Positions 18,805-28,115 of a stretch of 64,000 bases of DNA are shown one piece after another. Origin of the DNA: Betaproteobacteria bacterium HGW-Betaproteobacteria-3 (GTDB taxonomy: Bacteria > Pseudomonadota > Gammaproteobacteria > Burkholderiales > Burkholderiaceae_C); NCBI GenBank assembly GCA_002842205.1, contig PHCI01000001.1, positions 248,001 to 312,000 of the forward strand, given 5' to 3'. A program made the position numbers and the translations under genes. Numbering within the stretch: the stretch's first letter is position 1; the number at the start of each line of letters is the position of its first letter. Below the pieces are notes generated by a model. The model searched no databases and was not told the DNA's origin. It worked only from the letters and a program-made list of their open reading frames with translations.

Positions 18805-20307
18805 ATGACGACCCGAATCTTCTCCCGCCAGCGTCTGGTGCTGGCTTTGGTGCTGGCCGGCGTGATCGGTGCGACGGGGGCTGGCGTCTACCGCAGCTCG
18901 CATGCCGCCGCCACGGCGTCCGTCACTGCGGCGGCCACGGTCCCGGCGGCGCCTGGCGTGTCCATGCTGTTGCCCGATTTCACGCAGATCAGCGCCCGCA
19001 ACGGCCCGGCGGTGGTCAACATCAGTGTCAGCGGCATGGCCAAAGTGCCAGACGGTGCGGGTGACGACACCAGCGCCCAGCTGCCGGACATTCCCGGACT
19101 GGACCCGAACGACCCGTTCTACCAGTTCTTCCGGCGCTTTCAGGGGCCCAACGCGGGGCCGTCCGCGCCGCGCGAGCGGCCCGTGCGGGCGCAAGGCTCG
19201 GGCTTCATCATCAATGCAGACGGGCTGATTCTCACCAATGCCCACGTCGTGCGCGATGCCAAGGAGGTCGTGGTCAAGCTCACCGATCGCCGCGAGTTCG
19301 AGGCCAAAGTGCTCGGGTCCGACCCGTCCACCGACGTGGCCGTGCTCAAGATCGACGCCAGGGATCTGCCGACCGTCAAGTTCGGCAGCGCGCGCGATCT
19401 GCAGGTGGGCGAATGGGTGCTGGCCATCGGGTCGCCGTTTGGTTTTGAGAACAGCGTGAGCGCCGGGGTGGTCAGCGCCAAGGGCCGGTCGCTGCCGGAC
19501 GACGGTTTTGTGCCCTTCCTGCAGACCGACGTGGCCGTCAACCCCGGCAACTCCGGCGGGCCGTTGTTCAACGCCCGCGGCGAGGTGGTGGGCATCAATT
19601 CCCAAATCTACAGCCGCACGGGCGGCTATCAGGGGCTGTCGTTCGCCATCCCGATCGAGGTGGCCACCCGCGTGAAAGACCAGATCGTCGCCACCGGCAA
19701 GGCCAGCCATGCGCGCCTGGGGGTGGCGGTGCAGGAGGTCAATCAGACGCTGGCCGAATCGTTCAAGCTCGACAAGCCCGAAGGCGCGCTCGTCACCAGC
19801 GTGGCACCCGGTGGCCCGGCCGAACGGGCGGGGCTCAAGCCCGGCGACGTGATCCGCAAGATGGACGGCAAGCCCGTGGTGGCGTCGGGCGACCTGCCCG
19901 CCATGATCGGCCAGGCCTTGCCCGGGCAGCAGGTGAAGTTTGAGGTCTGGCGCAGCGGCCGCGTGGAACAGCTCGAAGCGAAGCTCGCGGATGCCGCCGA
20001 CAAGGAGGCCAAGGTGGCCAGCGCCGACCCGGCCGGCGACAAGGGCAAGCTGGGTCTGGCGCTGCGCCCCATGCAGCCCCGCGAACGGCGCGACGCGGGA
20101 GTGGAAGGCGGTTTGCTGATCGAGGACGTGGTGGGCGCCGCCGCCCGTGCGGGCATTGAAGCCGGCGATGTGCTGCTGGCCGTGGACGGCACCCCGGTCA
20201 GCAGTCTGGAGCAGGTGCGTGCAGTGGTGGCGAAATCGGGCAAGTCCGTGGCGCTGCTGATCCACCGCGACGGCGAGCGGATCTTTGTGCCGGTGCGCAT
20301 CGGGTGA
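18805..20307 (+). CDS. Do/Deg-family periplasmic serine endoprotease
   Basis: 500 residues. An N-terminal signal or membrane segment is at 9-27. The trypsin-like domain carries catalytic His147 (TNAHVV), Asp177 (STDVAVL) and Ser250 (GNSGGPLF). Two PDZ domains follow, at about 285-385 and 405-495. This is the DegP/DegQ/MucD layout for envelope protein quality control. Start 18805 has GAAAGGA upstream and begins the signal sequence. It stands directly after the two-component operon, separated by 132 bases with a matching regulator box. DegP and MucD cannot be told apart from the sequence alone. Confidence 0.94.
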   Translation: MTTRIFSRQRLVLALVLAGVIGATGAGVYRSSHAAATASVTAAATVPAAPGVSMLLPDFTQISARNGPAVVNISVSGMAKVPDGAGDDTSAQLPDIPGLDPNDPFYQFFRRFQGPNAGPSAPRERPVRAQGSGFIINADGLILTNAHVVRDAKEVVVKLTDRREFEAKVLGSDPSTDVAVLKIDARDLPTVKFGSARDLQVGEWVLAIGSPFGFENSVSAGVVSAKGRSLPDDGFVPFLQTDVAVNPGNSGGPLFNARGEVVGINSQIYSRTGGYQGLSFAIPIEVATRVKDQIVATGKASHARLGVAVQEVNQTLAESFKLDKPEGALVTSVAPGGPAERAGLKPGDVIRKMDGKPVVASGDLPAMIGQALPGQQVKFEVWRSGRVEQLEAKLADAADKEAKVASADPAGDKGKLGLALRPMQPRERRDAGVEGGLLIEDVVGAAARAGIEAGDVLLAVDGTPVSSLEQVRAVVAKSGKSVALLIHRDGERIFVPVRIG

Positions 20308-20321
20308 TGTGCCGACACCCG

Positions 20322-20352
20322 CGACGCCGCCTGCCCGTGCAGCGCGGCGTCG
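20322..20352. terminator. Hairpin between convergent protease and metK genes
   Basis: CGACGCCGC pairs perfectly with GCGGCGTCG around a 13-base loop. There is no T run, so intrinsic termination is uncertain. Confidence 0.45.
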
Positions 20353-20361
20353 GCCTGGGGC

Positions 20362-21546
20362 TTATTTCAACCCGGCCGCGGCACGCAGCGCGGCCGCCTT
20401 GTCGGTGCGCTCCCAGGCAAACTCGGGCTCTTCGCGGCCGAAGTGGCCGTAGGCGGCGGTCTTTTCGTAGATCGGGCGCAGCAGGTCGAGCATCTGGATG
20501 ATGCCCTTGGGGCGCAGGTCAAAGTGCGCGTTGATCAGCGCGGCGATCTTCTCGTCGGAGATGACGCCCGTGCCCTCGGTGTAAACCGTGATGTTCATCG
20601 GCTTGGCCACGCCAATGGCGTAGGCCACCTGGATCTGGCACTGGCGGGCAATGCCCGCGGCCACGATGTTCTTGGCCACGTAGCGCGCGGCGTAGGCGGC
20701 CGAGCGGTCCACCTTGCTCGGGTCTTTGCCGCTGAAGGCGCCGCCGCCGTGCGGGCAGGCGCCGCCATAGGTGTCGACGATGATCTTGCGGCCGGTCAGA
20801 CCGCAATCACCCTGCGGGCCGCCCACCACAAAGCGGCCGGTCGGGTTGATCAGGTAGCGGGTGTTCTGCAGCCACTCCTTGGGCAGCACCGGCTTGATGA
20901 TCTCTTCGATGATGGCTTCATTGAACGAGGCCTTCATCTTGGTGGCCGTCTCGCTCTGGTCGGGGCTGTGCTGGGTGGACAGCACCACCGTGTCGATGCT
21001 GTGGGGCTTGCCGTCGACGTAGCGCATCGTCACCTGGCTCTTGGCGTCGGGCCGCAGAAAGGGCAGGCGGCCGTCCTTGCGCAGCTGGGCCTGGCGCTCG
21101 ACGAGGCGGTGCGCGTAGTAGATGGGCGCGGGCATCAGCTCGGGCGTTTCGTCGCAGGCGTAGCCGAACATCAGGCCCTGGTCGCCGGCGCCGGTGTTCA
21201 GGTGGTCGTCGGAGGCGTGGTCCACGCCCTGGGCGATGTCGTTGCTTTGCTTGTCGTAGGCCACCAGCACGGCGCAGCCCTTGTAGTCGATGCCGTAGTC
21301 GGTGTTGTCGTAGCCGATGCGCTTCAAGGTGTCGCGCGCCACCTGGATGTAATCGACATGGGCGTTGGTGGTGATCTCGCCCGCCAGCACCACCAGGCCG
21401 GTGTTGCACAGCGTTTCGGCGGCCACGCGGCTGCGCGGGTCCTGCTGGAAGATGGCGTCGAGGATGGCGTCGGAGATCTGGTCGGACACCTTGTCGGGGT
21501 GGCCTTCAGAGACGGATTCGGAGGTGAAAAGGAAGTCGCTCGCCAT
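20362..21546 (-). CDS. metK: S-adenosylmethionine synthase
   Basis: Makes S-adenosylmethionine from methionine and ATP. 394 residues. Family signatures are present: [19 protein letters not shown] at the N-terminus (catalytic His16), [12 protein letters not shown] (about 121-132), and the Gly-rich [16 protein letters not shown] segment. Start 21546 follows a CAGGAG ribosome-binding site. It is divergent from the acyltransferase pair. I looked at the leader for a SAM-responsive structure and found none I could support. Confidence 0.97.
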   Translation of the reverse strand: MASDFLFTSESVSEGHPDKVSDQISDAILDAIFQQDPRSRVAAETLCNTGLVVLAGEITTNAHVDYIQVARDTLKRIGYDNTDYGIDYKGCAVLVAYDKQSNDIAQGVDHASDDHLNTGAGDQGLMFGYACDETPELMPAPIYYAHRLVERQAQLRKDGRLPFLRPDAKSQVTMRYVDGKPHSIDTVVLSTQHSPDQSETATKMKASFNEAIIEEIIKPVLPKEWLQNTRYLINPTGRFVVGGPQGDCGLTGRKIIVDTYGGACPHGGGAFSGKDPSKVDRSAAYAARYVAKNIVAAGIARQCQIQVAYAIGVAKPMNITVYTEGTGVISDEKIAALINAHFDLRPKGIIQMLDLLRPIYEKTAAYGHFGREEPEFAWERTDKAAALRAAAGLK

Positions 21547-21696
21547 TTGAATAAACTCCTGTGTTGGCTTTGGGTCGGCGTTTGGGCGCTGCCTGCAGCT
21601 TCGGGAGCTTTGGCGAACGCTTTAGCAGGATTTTTTAACGTCGCCCTGCAAGTTGCTCATTTAACTCGGCGACGCCGCCATTTTAACAAATTGCCG

Positions 21697-22545
21697 ATGC
21701 TGTTCCTGTTTCGCCTGCTGTCGCGTTGGCCGCTGTGGTTTTTGCACCTGCTGGGCGCGTTGCTGGGCTGGGGGGTGTTTGCCTTGTCGCCCACCTACCG
21801 GCGCCGCTTTCTGGCCAACGGCGCATCGGCGGGCTACCGTTTTGGCGCCATCCGTGGCGCGGTGGCCCACGCCGGGCGCATGGCGGCCGAGACGCCGCGC
21901 GTGTGGCTGGGCCGTGTGCCCCGCCTGGAATGGGACAACGTGGCCTGCGTGGACGCCGCTTACGCGCAGCGCCGTGGCGTGGTGTTTCTGACGCCGCACA
22001 TGGGCTGCTTTGAGTCCACGGCGCAGGGCCTGGCGCTGCGCTACGCCGCGCACTACGGGCCGATCACCGTGCTGTACCGGCCCGCGCGCAAGGCCGCACT
22101 GGCCTCGGTGATGGAAGCGTCGCGCCGCCGCCCGGGGCTGGAGACCGCGCCCACCACGCTGGCCGGCGTGCGCCAGATGATGCGCGCGCTGCGCGCCGGC
22201 CAGGCCGTGGGGCTGCTGCCCGACCAGGTGCCGCCGGCCGGCATGGGCCTGTGGGCGCCGTTTTTTGGCCGCGACGCCTACACCATGACGCTGGGCGCCC
22301 GACTGGCGCTGCAAACCGGCGCCGTGACGCTGCTGACCTGGGGCGAGCGTCTGCCCTGGGGGCGCGGCTTTCGGCTGCATTTTCGCGAGCTGACGCAACC
22401 GCTGTCCCACGACCTGGACGTGGCGGTGCGCCAGGTCAACCAGGAGATGGAGCGGGTGATCCGCGAATGCCCGCAGCAGTACCTGTGGGGCTATGCCCGC
22501 TACAAAACACCGCCCGGGCAAGCCGGCCCCGGGGGTACTGCATGA
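21697..22545 (+). CDS. Lysophospholipid/lipid A-type acyltransferase (LpxL/HtrB family), first of pair
   Basis: 282 residues, inner membrane. One N-terminal membrane segment (about 8-30) is followed by the LpxL/LpxM/HtrB acyltransferase domain with the catalytic HX4E motif HMGCFE at 101-106. This family adds secondary acyl chains to lipid A, though some members act on phospholipids or ornithine lipids. The start is chosen at the ATG just before the membrane helix; the longer upstream frame is antisense to metK. The stop overlaps the next start (ATGA). Its exact acyl acceptor is not deducible. Confidence 0.88.
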   Translation: MLFLFRLLSRWPLWFLHLLGALLGWGVFALSPTYRRRFLANGASAGYRFGAIRGAVAHAGRMAAETPRVWLGRVPRLEWDNVACVDAAYAQRRGVVFLTPHMGCFESTAQGLALRYAAHYGPITVLYRPARKAALASVMEASRRRPGLETAPTTLAGVRQMMRALRAGQAVGLLPDQVPPAGMGLWAPFFGRDAYTMTLGARLALQTGAVTLLTWGERLPWGRGFRLHFRELTQPLSHDLDVAVRQVNQEMERVIRECPQQYLWGYARYKTPPGQAGPGGTA

Positions 22546-23414
22546 TCCGCCTGGTTCTGGCGCTGCTGTGGCTGCTGCACTGGCTGCCGCTGCCGGTGCT
22601 GGCCGCGCTGGGCCGCGGCCTGGGCTGGGTGCTGTGGCGGGTGAGCAAGCGGCGGCGGCGCATCGCGCTGCGCAATCTGGCGCTGTGTTTTCCGCACTGG
22701 AGCGAAGCCCAGCGCCTGGCCGTGGGGCAGGCCCATTTTCAGTGGCTGGGGCGGGGTTTTCTGGAACACAGCCTGCTTTGGCATGCGTCGCCCGCGCGGC
22801 TGCGGCGGCTGATCCACGTGGAGGGCGAGGTGGACTTTGCCGACACCCACGCGGGCCCGGTCATGTGGCTGACGCCGCACTTTGTCGGGCTGGATGTGGC
22901 GGGCACGGCGGTGCAGCTGTACATCCGGCGGCGCGGCTGCTCGATCTACCAGCGCCAGAGCAACAAGGCGATTGACGCGGCGCTGCGCCGCGCCCGCGAG
23001 CGCTTTGGCAACGTCAGCCTGTTTTCGCGGCACGACACGGTCAAGCCGCTGATGCGCGCCATCAAGGACGGCATGGGGTTTTTCAACCTGCCCGACATGG
23101 ATTTCGGCGCCAAGGACGCCGCCTTTGTGCCCTTTTTCGGGGTGCCCGCCGCCACTTTGCTGGCGCCTTCGCGCATGGCACGCATGCTGGGCATGGCGGT
23201 GCAGCCCGTGGTGGCCGAACTGCTGCCGGGCGGGCGCGGCTACCGGGTGCGGTTTTTACCGCCGTGGACCGACTTCCCCACCGACGACGCGGTGGCCGAC
23301 ACCGCCCTGCTGAACCAGCGGCTGCAGGCCATGATTGCCGACATGCCCGCGCAGTACTACTGGGTGCACAAACGCTTCAAGACCCGGCCACCGGGCGAGC
23401 CACCGTTGTATTGA
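22542..23414 (+). CDS. Lipid A biosynthesis lauroyl acyltransferase-like protein, second of pair
   Basis: 290 residues, with the same family and topology as the gene before it. A membrane helix at about 3-27, basic KRRRRIALRNLALCFP segment near 37-51, and an HX4D motif HFVGLD at 113-118. The two genes are translationally coupled and probably act in sequence on lipid A. A CR1 repeat copy begins 15 bases after the stop, in the convergent gap with the hydrolase gene. Assignment to lpxL or lpxM cannot be made from the sequence. Confidence 0.88.
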   Translation: MIRLVLALLWLLHWLPLPVLAALGRGLGWVLWRVSKRRRRIALRNLALCFPHWSEAQRLAVGQAHFQWLGRGFLEHSLLWHASPARLRRLIHVEGEVDFADTHAGPVMWLTPHFVGLDVAGTAVQLYIRRRGCSIYQRQSNKAIDAALRRARERFGNVSLFSRHDTVKPLMRAIKDGMGFFNLPDMDFGAKDAAFVPFFGVPAATLLAPSRMARMLGMAVQPVVAELLPGGRGYRVRFLPPWTDFPTDDAVADTALLNQRLQAMIADMPAQYYWVHKRFKTRPPGEPPLY

Positions 23415-23428
23415 CGGTTTCAAGGCAA

Positions 23429-23482
23429 TTTATGAATAAAAAGTGCCTTAAGCCCCCGTCAAATGGTCATAGTTTGCTACGT
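23429..23482 (+). repeat. CR1 repeat, copy 4
   Basis: The best-preserved copy: ATGAATAAAAAGTGCC, then TTAAGCCCCCGTCAAATGG, then TCATAGTTTGCTAC. It fills the gap between two convergent genes and ends at the hydrolase stop codon. Confidence 0.85.
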
Positions 23483-24442
23483 TTATGGTAGTAAATGTTG
23501 TGCCAGCAGGCGCGCCACCCGCGCGGGCTGCTCGTGCACGATCCAGTGCGTGGCGTGTTCCACCCGCTCCAGCTGCAGCCGAGGCACGTAGGCGTCCAGC
23601 CCGTCGATCAGCGCGGGCGGCAGGGCGATGTCGTCCAGGGCCCAGATCACCAGCGTGGGCAGGGTGACGGTCAACATTGCGGGCGGCAGCGTCACGCCCG
23701 CGGCACCCGGGTCGTCGGCCGTGGGCGGGCGCAGCGGCGAGGCGCGGTAGTAGTTGCAGCCGCCACGCAGGCCGTGACGCCAGACCTCGCGGTACTGGTC
23801 CTTCACGGCGTCGGTGAGCCAGGCGAAGGTGCCGGAATCGGCAAACATGTTGGTGAAAAACGCCCACAGGCGGCGGTAGTCGTCCGCCGCCAGCAGGGCC
23901 TCGGCGTCGGGGCGGACCAGAAAGTTCATGTAGGCGCTGGCGGCCTGCTGCGCCGGGCTGTGGCACAGCTCGCGCCAGAAGGTGCCGGGGTGGGGTGAAT
24001 TGATGATGGCCAGCTTCTGCGCCAGCTCGGGCCGCTGGTTGGCCAGGTTCCAGGCCACGGCGCCGCCCCAGTCGTGGGCGACCAGGCAGGCCAGCTGACC
24101 TTTGCGCGCATCACCTGGCGTGCTGCCCGGCCCCTCCACGTCGCCGCATTCGATGGCGATCAGCGCCGCGATGTCCTGCACCAGGTGCTTGGGGCGGTAG
24201 GCGCTCACCTCGGCGGGCGCGCTGGAGCGCTCAAAGCCGCGCAGATTGGGCGCCACGCAGCGGTAGCCGCCGTTTTCAGGCTTCGAGAAGTGCAGCAGCA
24301 TCGCGTCCCACACGAACGCGCCTTCGGGAAAGCCGTGCAGGAACATCAGCACCGGGCGGCCGCGTTCGCCGGTGCTGCGGCAACTCAGGGTGATGCCGTG
24401 GGGCAGCGGCTGGAGGTAGGTGGCGACGGGGTTGGGGGTCAT
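23483..24442 (-). CDS. Alpha/beta hydrolase, epoxide hydrolase/dehalogenase-like
   Basis: 319 residues, cytosolic. The oxyanion-loop motif HGFPEG is at 36-41, the nucleophile elbow AHDWGGA carries Asp124, and the C-terminal base is near His299 (ATHWIVHE). An Asp nucleophile followed by Trp points to the epoxide hydrolase / haloacetate dehalogenase branch and not to serine esterases. A likely acid partner is in WALDDIALP. It is transcribed alone on the minus strand. Substrate unknown. Confidence 0.86.
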   Translation of the reverse strand: MTPNPVATYLQPLPHGITLSCRSTGERGRPVLMFLHGFPEGAFVWDAMLLHFSKPENGGYRCVAPNLRGFERSSAPAEVSAYRPKHLVQDIAALIAIECGDVEGPGSTPGDARKGQLACLVAHDWGGAVAWNLANQRPELAQKLAIINSPHPGTFWRELCHSPAQQAASAYMNFLVRPDAEALLAADDYRRLWAFFTNMFADSGTFAWLTDAVKDQYREVWRHGLRGGCNYYRASPLRPPTADDPGAAGVTLPPAMLTVTLPTLVIWALDDIALPPALIDGLDAYVPRLQLERVEHATHWIVHEQPARVARLLAQHLLP

Positions 24443-24497
24443 CAGTTGCTATCAGTTAGGTAGCTTCTGAAGACCGCTGCACGGGGGGTGAGTGCAA

Positions 24498-25235
24498 TTA
24501 TTCTTCAGAATCCGGGTTTTCGGGGGGCGCGGCGGGTGCGGCGCTGGCGTCTGGCGCCGGGGCGGGTGGGTGTGCCCATTGCCACAACGTCCATGCCGCT
24601 TCGTCCACGCCCTGACGCTTGAGCGCCGAAAAGAGTTTGGCCTCTCCGCCGCCAACTTGCAGTCGCGCAATCGACAGCGCCTTGGTCTGCTCGGCCCGGG
24701 TGAGCTTGTCGGCCTTGGTCAGCAGCACCAGAAATTTCAGGCCTGCCTCGACCCGCGGGCGGATCACGTCGAGCAGCACTTCGTCAAGCTCGGTCAGGCC
24801 GTGGCGCGGGTCGCACAACAGCACCACGCCGATGAGGTTTTCGCGGGTGACCAGGTAATTGGCCATGACCTGCTGCCAGCGGATCTTGTCCTGCTTGGGC
24901 ACGGCGGCGTAGCCGTAGCCGGGCAGGTCGGCCAGCACGGCGTCGGTCACGTTTTGCTTGCCCAGCGAAAACAGGTTGATGTGCTGGGTGCGGCCGGGCC
25001 GTTTGGAGGCAAACGCCAGCTGGTTCTGTTGCGTCAGCGTGTTGATGCAGGTGGACTTGCCGGCATTGGAGCGGCCGACGAAGGCGATTTCGGGCACCTC
25101 CAGCGGCGGCAGATGGTGGAGCTGGGCGGCGGTGGTCAAAAAGCGGGCGGTGTGCATCCAGCCCATGGCGGTTTTGGCGTCGGCGGCGGACAGGGCGGGC
25201 GGGTTGGGGCGGGCAGGGGAGGTGGGGGTGGTCAT
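24498..25235 (-). CDS. engB: Ribosome biogenesis GTPase EngB (YihA/YsxC)
   Basis: Essential GTPase for large ribosomal subunit assembly. 245 residues from ATG 25235; an in-frame ATG at 25265 would add ten residues, and neither has a clear ribosome-binding site. P-loop GRSNAGKST at 54-62, G3 DLPGYGYA, and G4 TKADKL are present. The C-terminus carries an Ala/Pro-rich extension of about 25 residues beyond the core. It is divergent from the cytochrome c4 gene, as in many beta- and gammaproteobacteria. Confidence 0.95.
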   Translation of the reverse strand: MTTPTSPARPNPPALSAADAKTAMGWMHTARFLTTAAQLHHLPPLEVPEIAFVGRSNAGKSTCINTLTQQNQLAFASKRPGRTQHINLFSLGKQNVTDAVLADLPGYGYAAVPKQDKIRWQQVMANYLVTRENLIGVVLLCDPRHGLTELDEVLLDVIRPRVEAGLKFLVLLTKADKLTRAEQTKALSIARLQVGGGEAKLFSALKRQGVDEAAWTLWQWAHPPAPAPDASAAPAAPPENPDSEE

Positions 25236-25309
25236 GGAGGTGAAGCGGAAAACCCGCCCCGTCATTGTAGAATCATGGGGTTTTGCGCCTCACAAAAGAC
25301 CTTTGACCT

Positions 25310-25945
25310 ATGAAGCTGCTTGCCTCCTTTTTGATCGCCGCCGCCTTCGCGGCCCCCGTGCTGCCCGCTCACGCTGCCGGTGAGGCGCCTGCGCCCCAGG
25401 CCGCGCCCAAGCCCGATCTGGCCAAGGGCGAAGCCAGTTACGCGGCTTGCGCGGCCTGCCATGGCGCCGACGGCAATTCCGGTACGCCGGCTTACCCCAA
25501 GCTGGCGCAGCAGCATCCGCAGTACCTCGTCAAGCAGCTGCAGGAGTTCAAGTCGGGCAAGCGCGACAACGCCATCATGAAGGGCTTTGCCGCGGGTCTG
25601 AGCGACGCCGACATGAAGAACATCGCCTACTGGCTGACCTCCAAGCCCGCCAAGCCCGGCTTTGCCAAAGAGAAGAACCTGGTCACACTGGGCGAGAAGA
25701 TTTACCGCGGCGGCGTGGCCGACCGCCAGATTGCCGCCTGCGCGGGCTGCCACAGCCCCAACGGGGCCGGCGTGCCGGCGCAGTTCCCGCGCCTGGCGGG
25801 CCAGCAGTCCGAATACGTGGCCGCCCAGCTGACGGCTTTCCGTGACGGCGTGCGCAATAACAACCTGATGATGAGCAACGTGGCCGCCAAGCTGAACGAC
25901 CGCGAGATCAAGGCCCTGGCCGACTACGTGGCCGGCCTGCGTTAG
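25310..25945 (+). CDS. Diheme cytochrome c4
   Basis: Periplasmic electron carrier of 211 residues. A signal peptide (MKLLASFLIAAAFAAPVLPAHA, cleavage near residue 23) precedes two homologous heme domains with motifs CAACH at 47-51 and CAGCH at 144-148. Met residues in IMKGFAAGLSDADM and NNLMMSN are candidate axial ligands. The family delivers electrons to terminal oxidases. A TAGAAT box at 25267-25272 is a plausible -10. The engB neighbour is the usual context. Confidence 0.94.
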   Translation: MKLLASFLIAAAFAAPVLPAHAAGEAPAPQAAPKPDLAKGEASYAACAACHGADGNSGTPAYPKLAQQHPQYLVKQLQEFKSGKRDNAIMKGFAAGLSDADMKNIAYWLTSKPAKPGFAKEKNLVTLGEKIYRGGVADRQIAACAGCHSPNGAGVPAQFPRLAGQQSEYVAAQLTAFRDGVRNNNLMMSNVAAKLNDREIKALADYVAGLR

Positions 25946-26001
25946 GCGGCTACTGCGCGGGCCACCCTGTGGCTCGGGCGGCGTTGCGGGGCCCGTCCGG
26001 C

Positions 26002-26073
26002 CATCCTCACGACCTTCAAGGTCGCTCCGGTTTCCGGACCCCCGCGCCTTGCGCTGCATCCCGCTCGCTACGC
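26002..26073 (+). repeat. CR2 repeat, copy B
   Basis: CATCCTCACGACC, CAAGGTCG, TCCGGTT, GCGCCT and CCGCTCGCTACGC in the same order as the copy between groES and groL, on the opposite strand. It lies in the 238-base gap after the cytochrome gene and includes the hairpin CGACCTT-C-AAGGTCG. Confidence 0.7.
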
Positions 26074-26105
26074 CGCGTCCCCTCGTCTCTTGCGGGGTTT
26101 CTGGG

Positions 26106-26135
26106 CCCCGGCACGGTGTCCCCACCGGGGTTTTG
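26106..26135 (+). terminator. Terminator after cytochrome c4
   Basis: CCCCGG pairs with CCGGGG across a 13-base loop, followed by TTTTGT. It lies about 160 bases after the cytochrome stop and 50 bases before msrP. Confidence 0.6.
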
Positions 26136-26183
26136 TAAGAATGACTGCGGCGCCACGACCCACGTGACCACAAGGACCGCACC

Positions 26184-27178
<995 letters not shown>

Positions 27179-27179
<1 letters not shown>

Positions 27180-27282
27180 TACGTTTTCGCCTTCAAACGC
27201 ATAACGGCGTTGGTTCGCCTTGCCGTGCTACAGCACTGTCTGCGGCTCCCGCCTTGTTCTGCGCTTGAATGCGAAAACGTAT
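27179..27282. repeat. CR3 copy B: long inverted repeat between msrP and msrQ
   Basis: Outer arms at 27179-27201 (ATACGTTTTCGC ... CGCA) and 27260-27282 pair with only two mismatches over 23 bases. The interior has GTGCT-AC-AGCAC at its centre and a core (CTTGCCGTGCT ... AGCACTGTC) that matches, in reverse complement, the hairpin downstream of groL. The right arm includes the msrQ start region. Confidence 0.8.
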
Positions 27283-27937
27283 GAACGCTTCGCCTCGTCC
27301 ATCGCAGGCGGCCCCGCGCCGCGCGCAAGGGGTTCAAAGGGCCCTGCTGCATCCGCTGGCCAAGCCCGTGTTGTTCGTGCTGGCGCTGCTGCCATGGACG
27401 TGGCTGGTGTGGCGTGCGGCCACCGATGGGCTGGGGCCCAACCCGGCCGAGGCGCTGATCCGGTCCACGGGCGACTGGACCTTGCGTTTCTTGTGCATCA
27501 CGCTGGCCGTGACGCCGCTGCGGGTGATGGCCGGGCTGCCCGCGCTGGCACGGTTGCGGCGCATGCTGGGCCTGTTCACCTACTTCTATGCCGTGTCACA
27601 TTTCCTGAGTTACAGCGGCTTCGACATGGGGCTGGACGTGGCCGACATCGCCCGCGACATCGCCAAGCGGCCGTTCATCCTGGTGGGTTTTTCGGCCCTG
27701 GTGCTGCTCACGCCGCTGGCCGCGACCTCGTTCAACCGCGCCATCCGGGCGCTGGGCGTCAGGCGCTGGCAGGCCTTGCACCGGGCCGTCTATGTCATCG
27801 CCGGTCTGGCTTTGCTGCATTTTTTCTGGATGCGTGCGGGCAAGAACAATTTTGGCGAAGTGGCGGTTTACGCCGCCATCGTGGGCGTGCTGCTGGGGTG
27901 GCGGGTGTGGTATTTTTTGAATAAAAAGCGGCCTTAG
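27269..27937 (+). CDS. msrQ: Protein-methionine-sulfoxide reductase, heme membrane subunit
   Basis: Integral-membrane b-type heme protein (YedZ) that passes electrons to MsrP. 222 residues from ATG 27269; ATG 27281 is an alternative giving 218. About six membrane helices are visible, with conserved His residues in AVSHFLSY and QALHRAVY as heme ligands. The final residues FLNKKRP and the TAG stop are encoded by the left part of a CR1 repeat copy, so the native C-terminus was probably replaced. The start lies in the right arm of the CR3 inverted repeat. Confidence 0.93.
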   Translation: MRKRMNASPRPSQAAPRRAQGVQRALLHPLAKPVLFVLALLPWTWLVWRAATDGLGPNPAEALIRSTGDWTLRFLCITLAVTPLRVMAGLPALARLRRMLGLFTYFYAVSHFLSYSGFDMGLDVADIARDIAKRPFILVGFSALVLLTPLAATSFNRAIRALGVRRWQALHRAVYVIAGLALLHFFWMRAGKNNFGEVAVYAAIVGVLLGWRVWYFLNKKRP

Positions 27938-27967
27938 TCCCCGTCAAATGGCAATAGTTTGCTATTT
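27914..27967 (+). repeat. CR1 repeat, copy 5
   Basis: TTGAATAAAAAGCGGCC, TTAGTCCCCGTCAAATGG, CAATAGTTTGCTAT. It matches copy 4 closely. Its first 24 bases are read as the end of msrQ. Confidence 0.85.
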
Positions 27968-28115
27968 AATTGATGAATTTGAAGGCGTTCACCCGTCAAA
28001 CGGGGCCGCCGCGATGGGGCCGACCAGACCCCGCACGCCGGGTGAAGCGGTGACGGGGCGTGACGGGGCGTGAAGGGTCGGGCGACGTGCTGCGCGGGCG
28101 ACGCCCTGCCTGGCT

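Noticed and set aside
20443-21696. Upstream extension of the acyltransferase frame
   Set aside because: It runs antisense through metK; the real acyltransferase starts at 21697, just before its membrane helix.
21547-21696. Possible SAM riboswitch in the metK leader
   Set aside because: A short stem (CGTCGCC with GGCGACG) is present, but no known SAM or SAH riboswitch core could be aligned by eye.
24443-24497. Possible ninth, decayed CR1 copy
   Set aside because: GCACGGGGGGTGAGTGCAAT and flanks resemble reversed CR1 only loosely; similarity is too weak to count.
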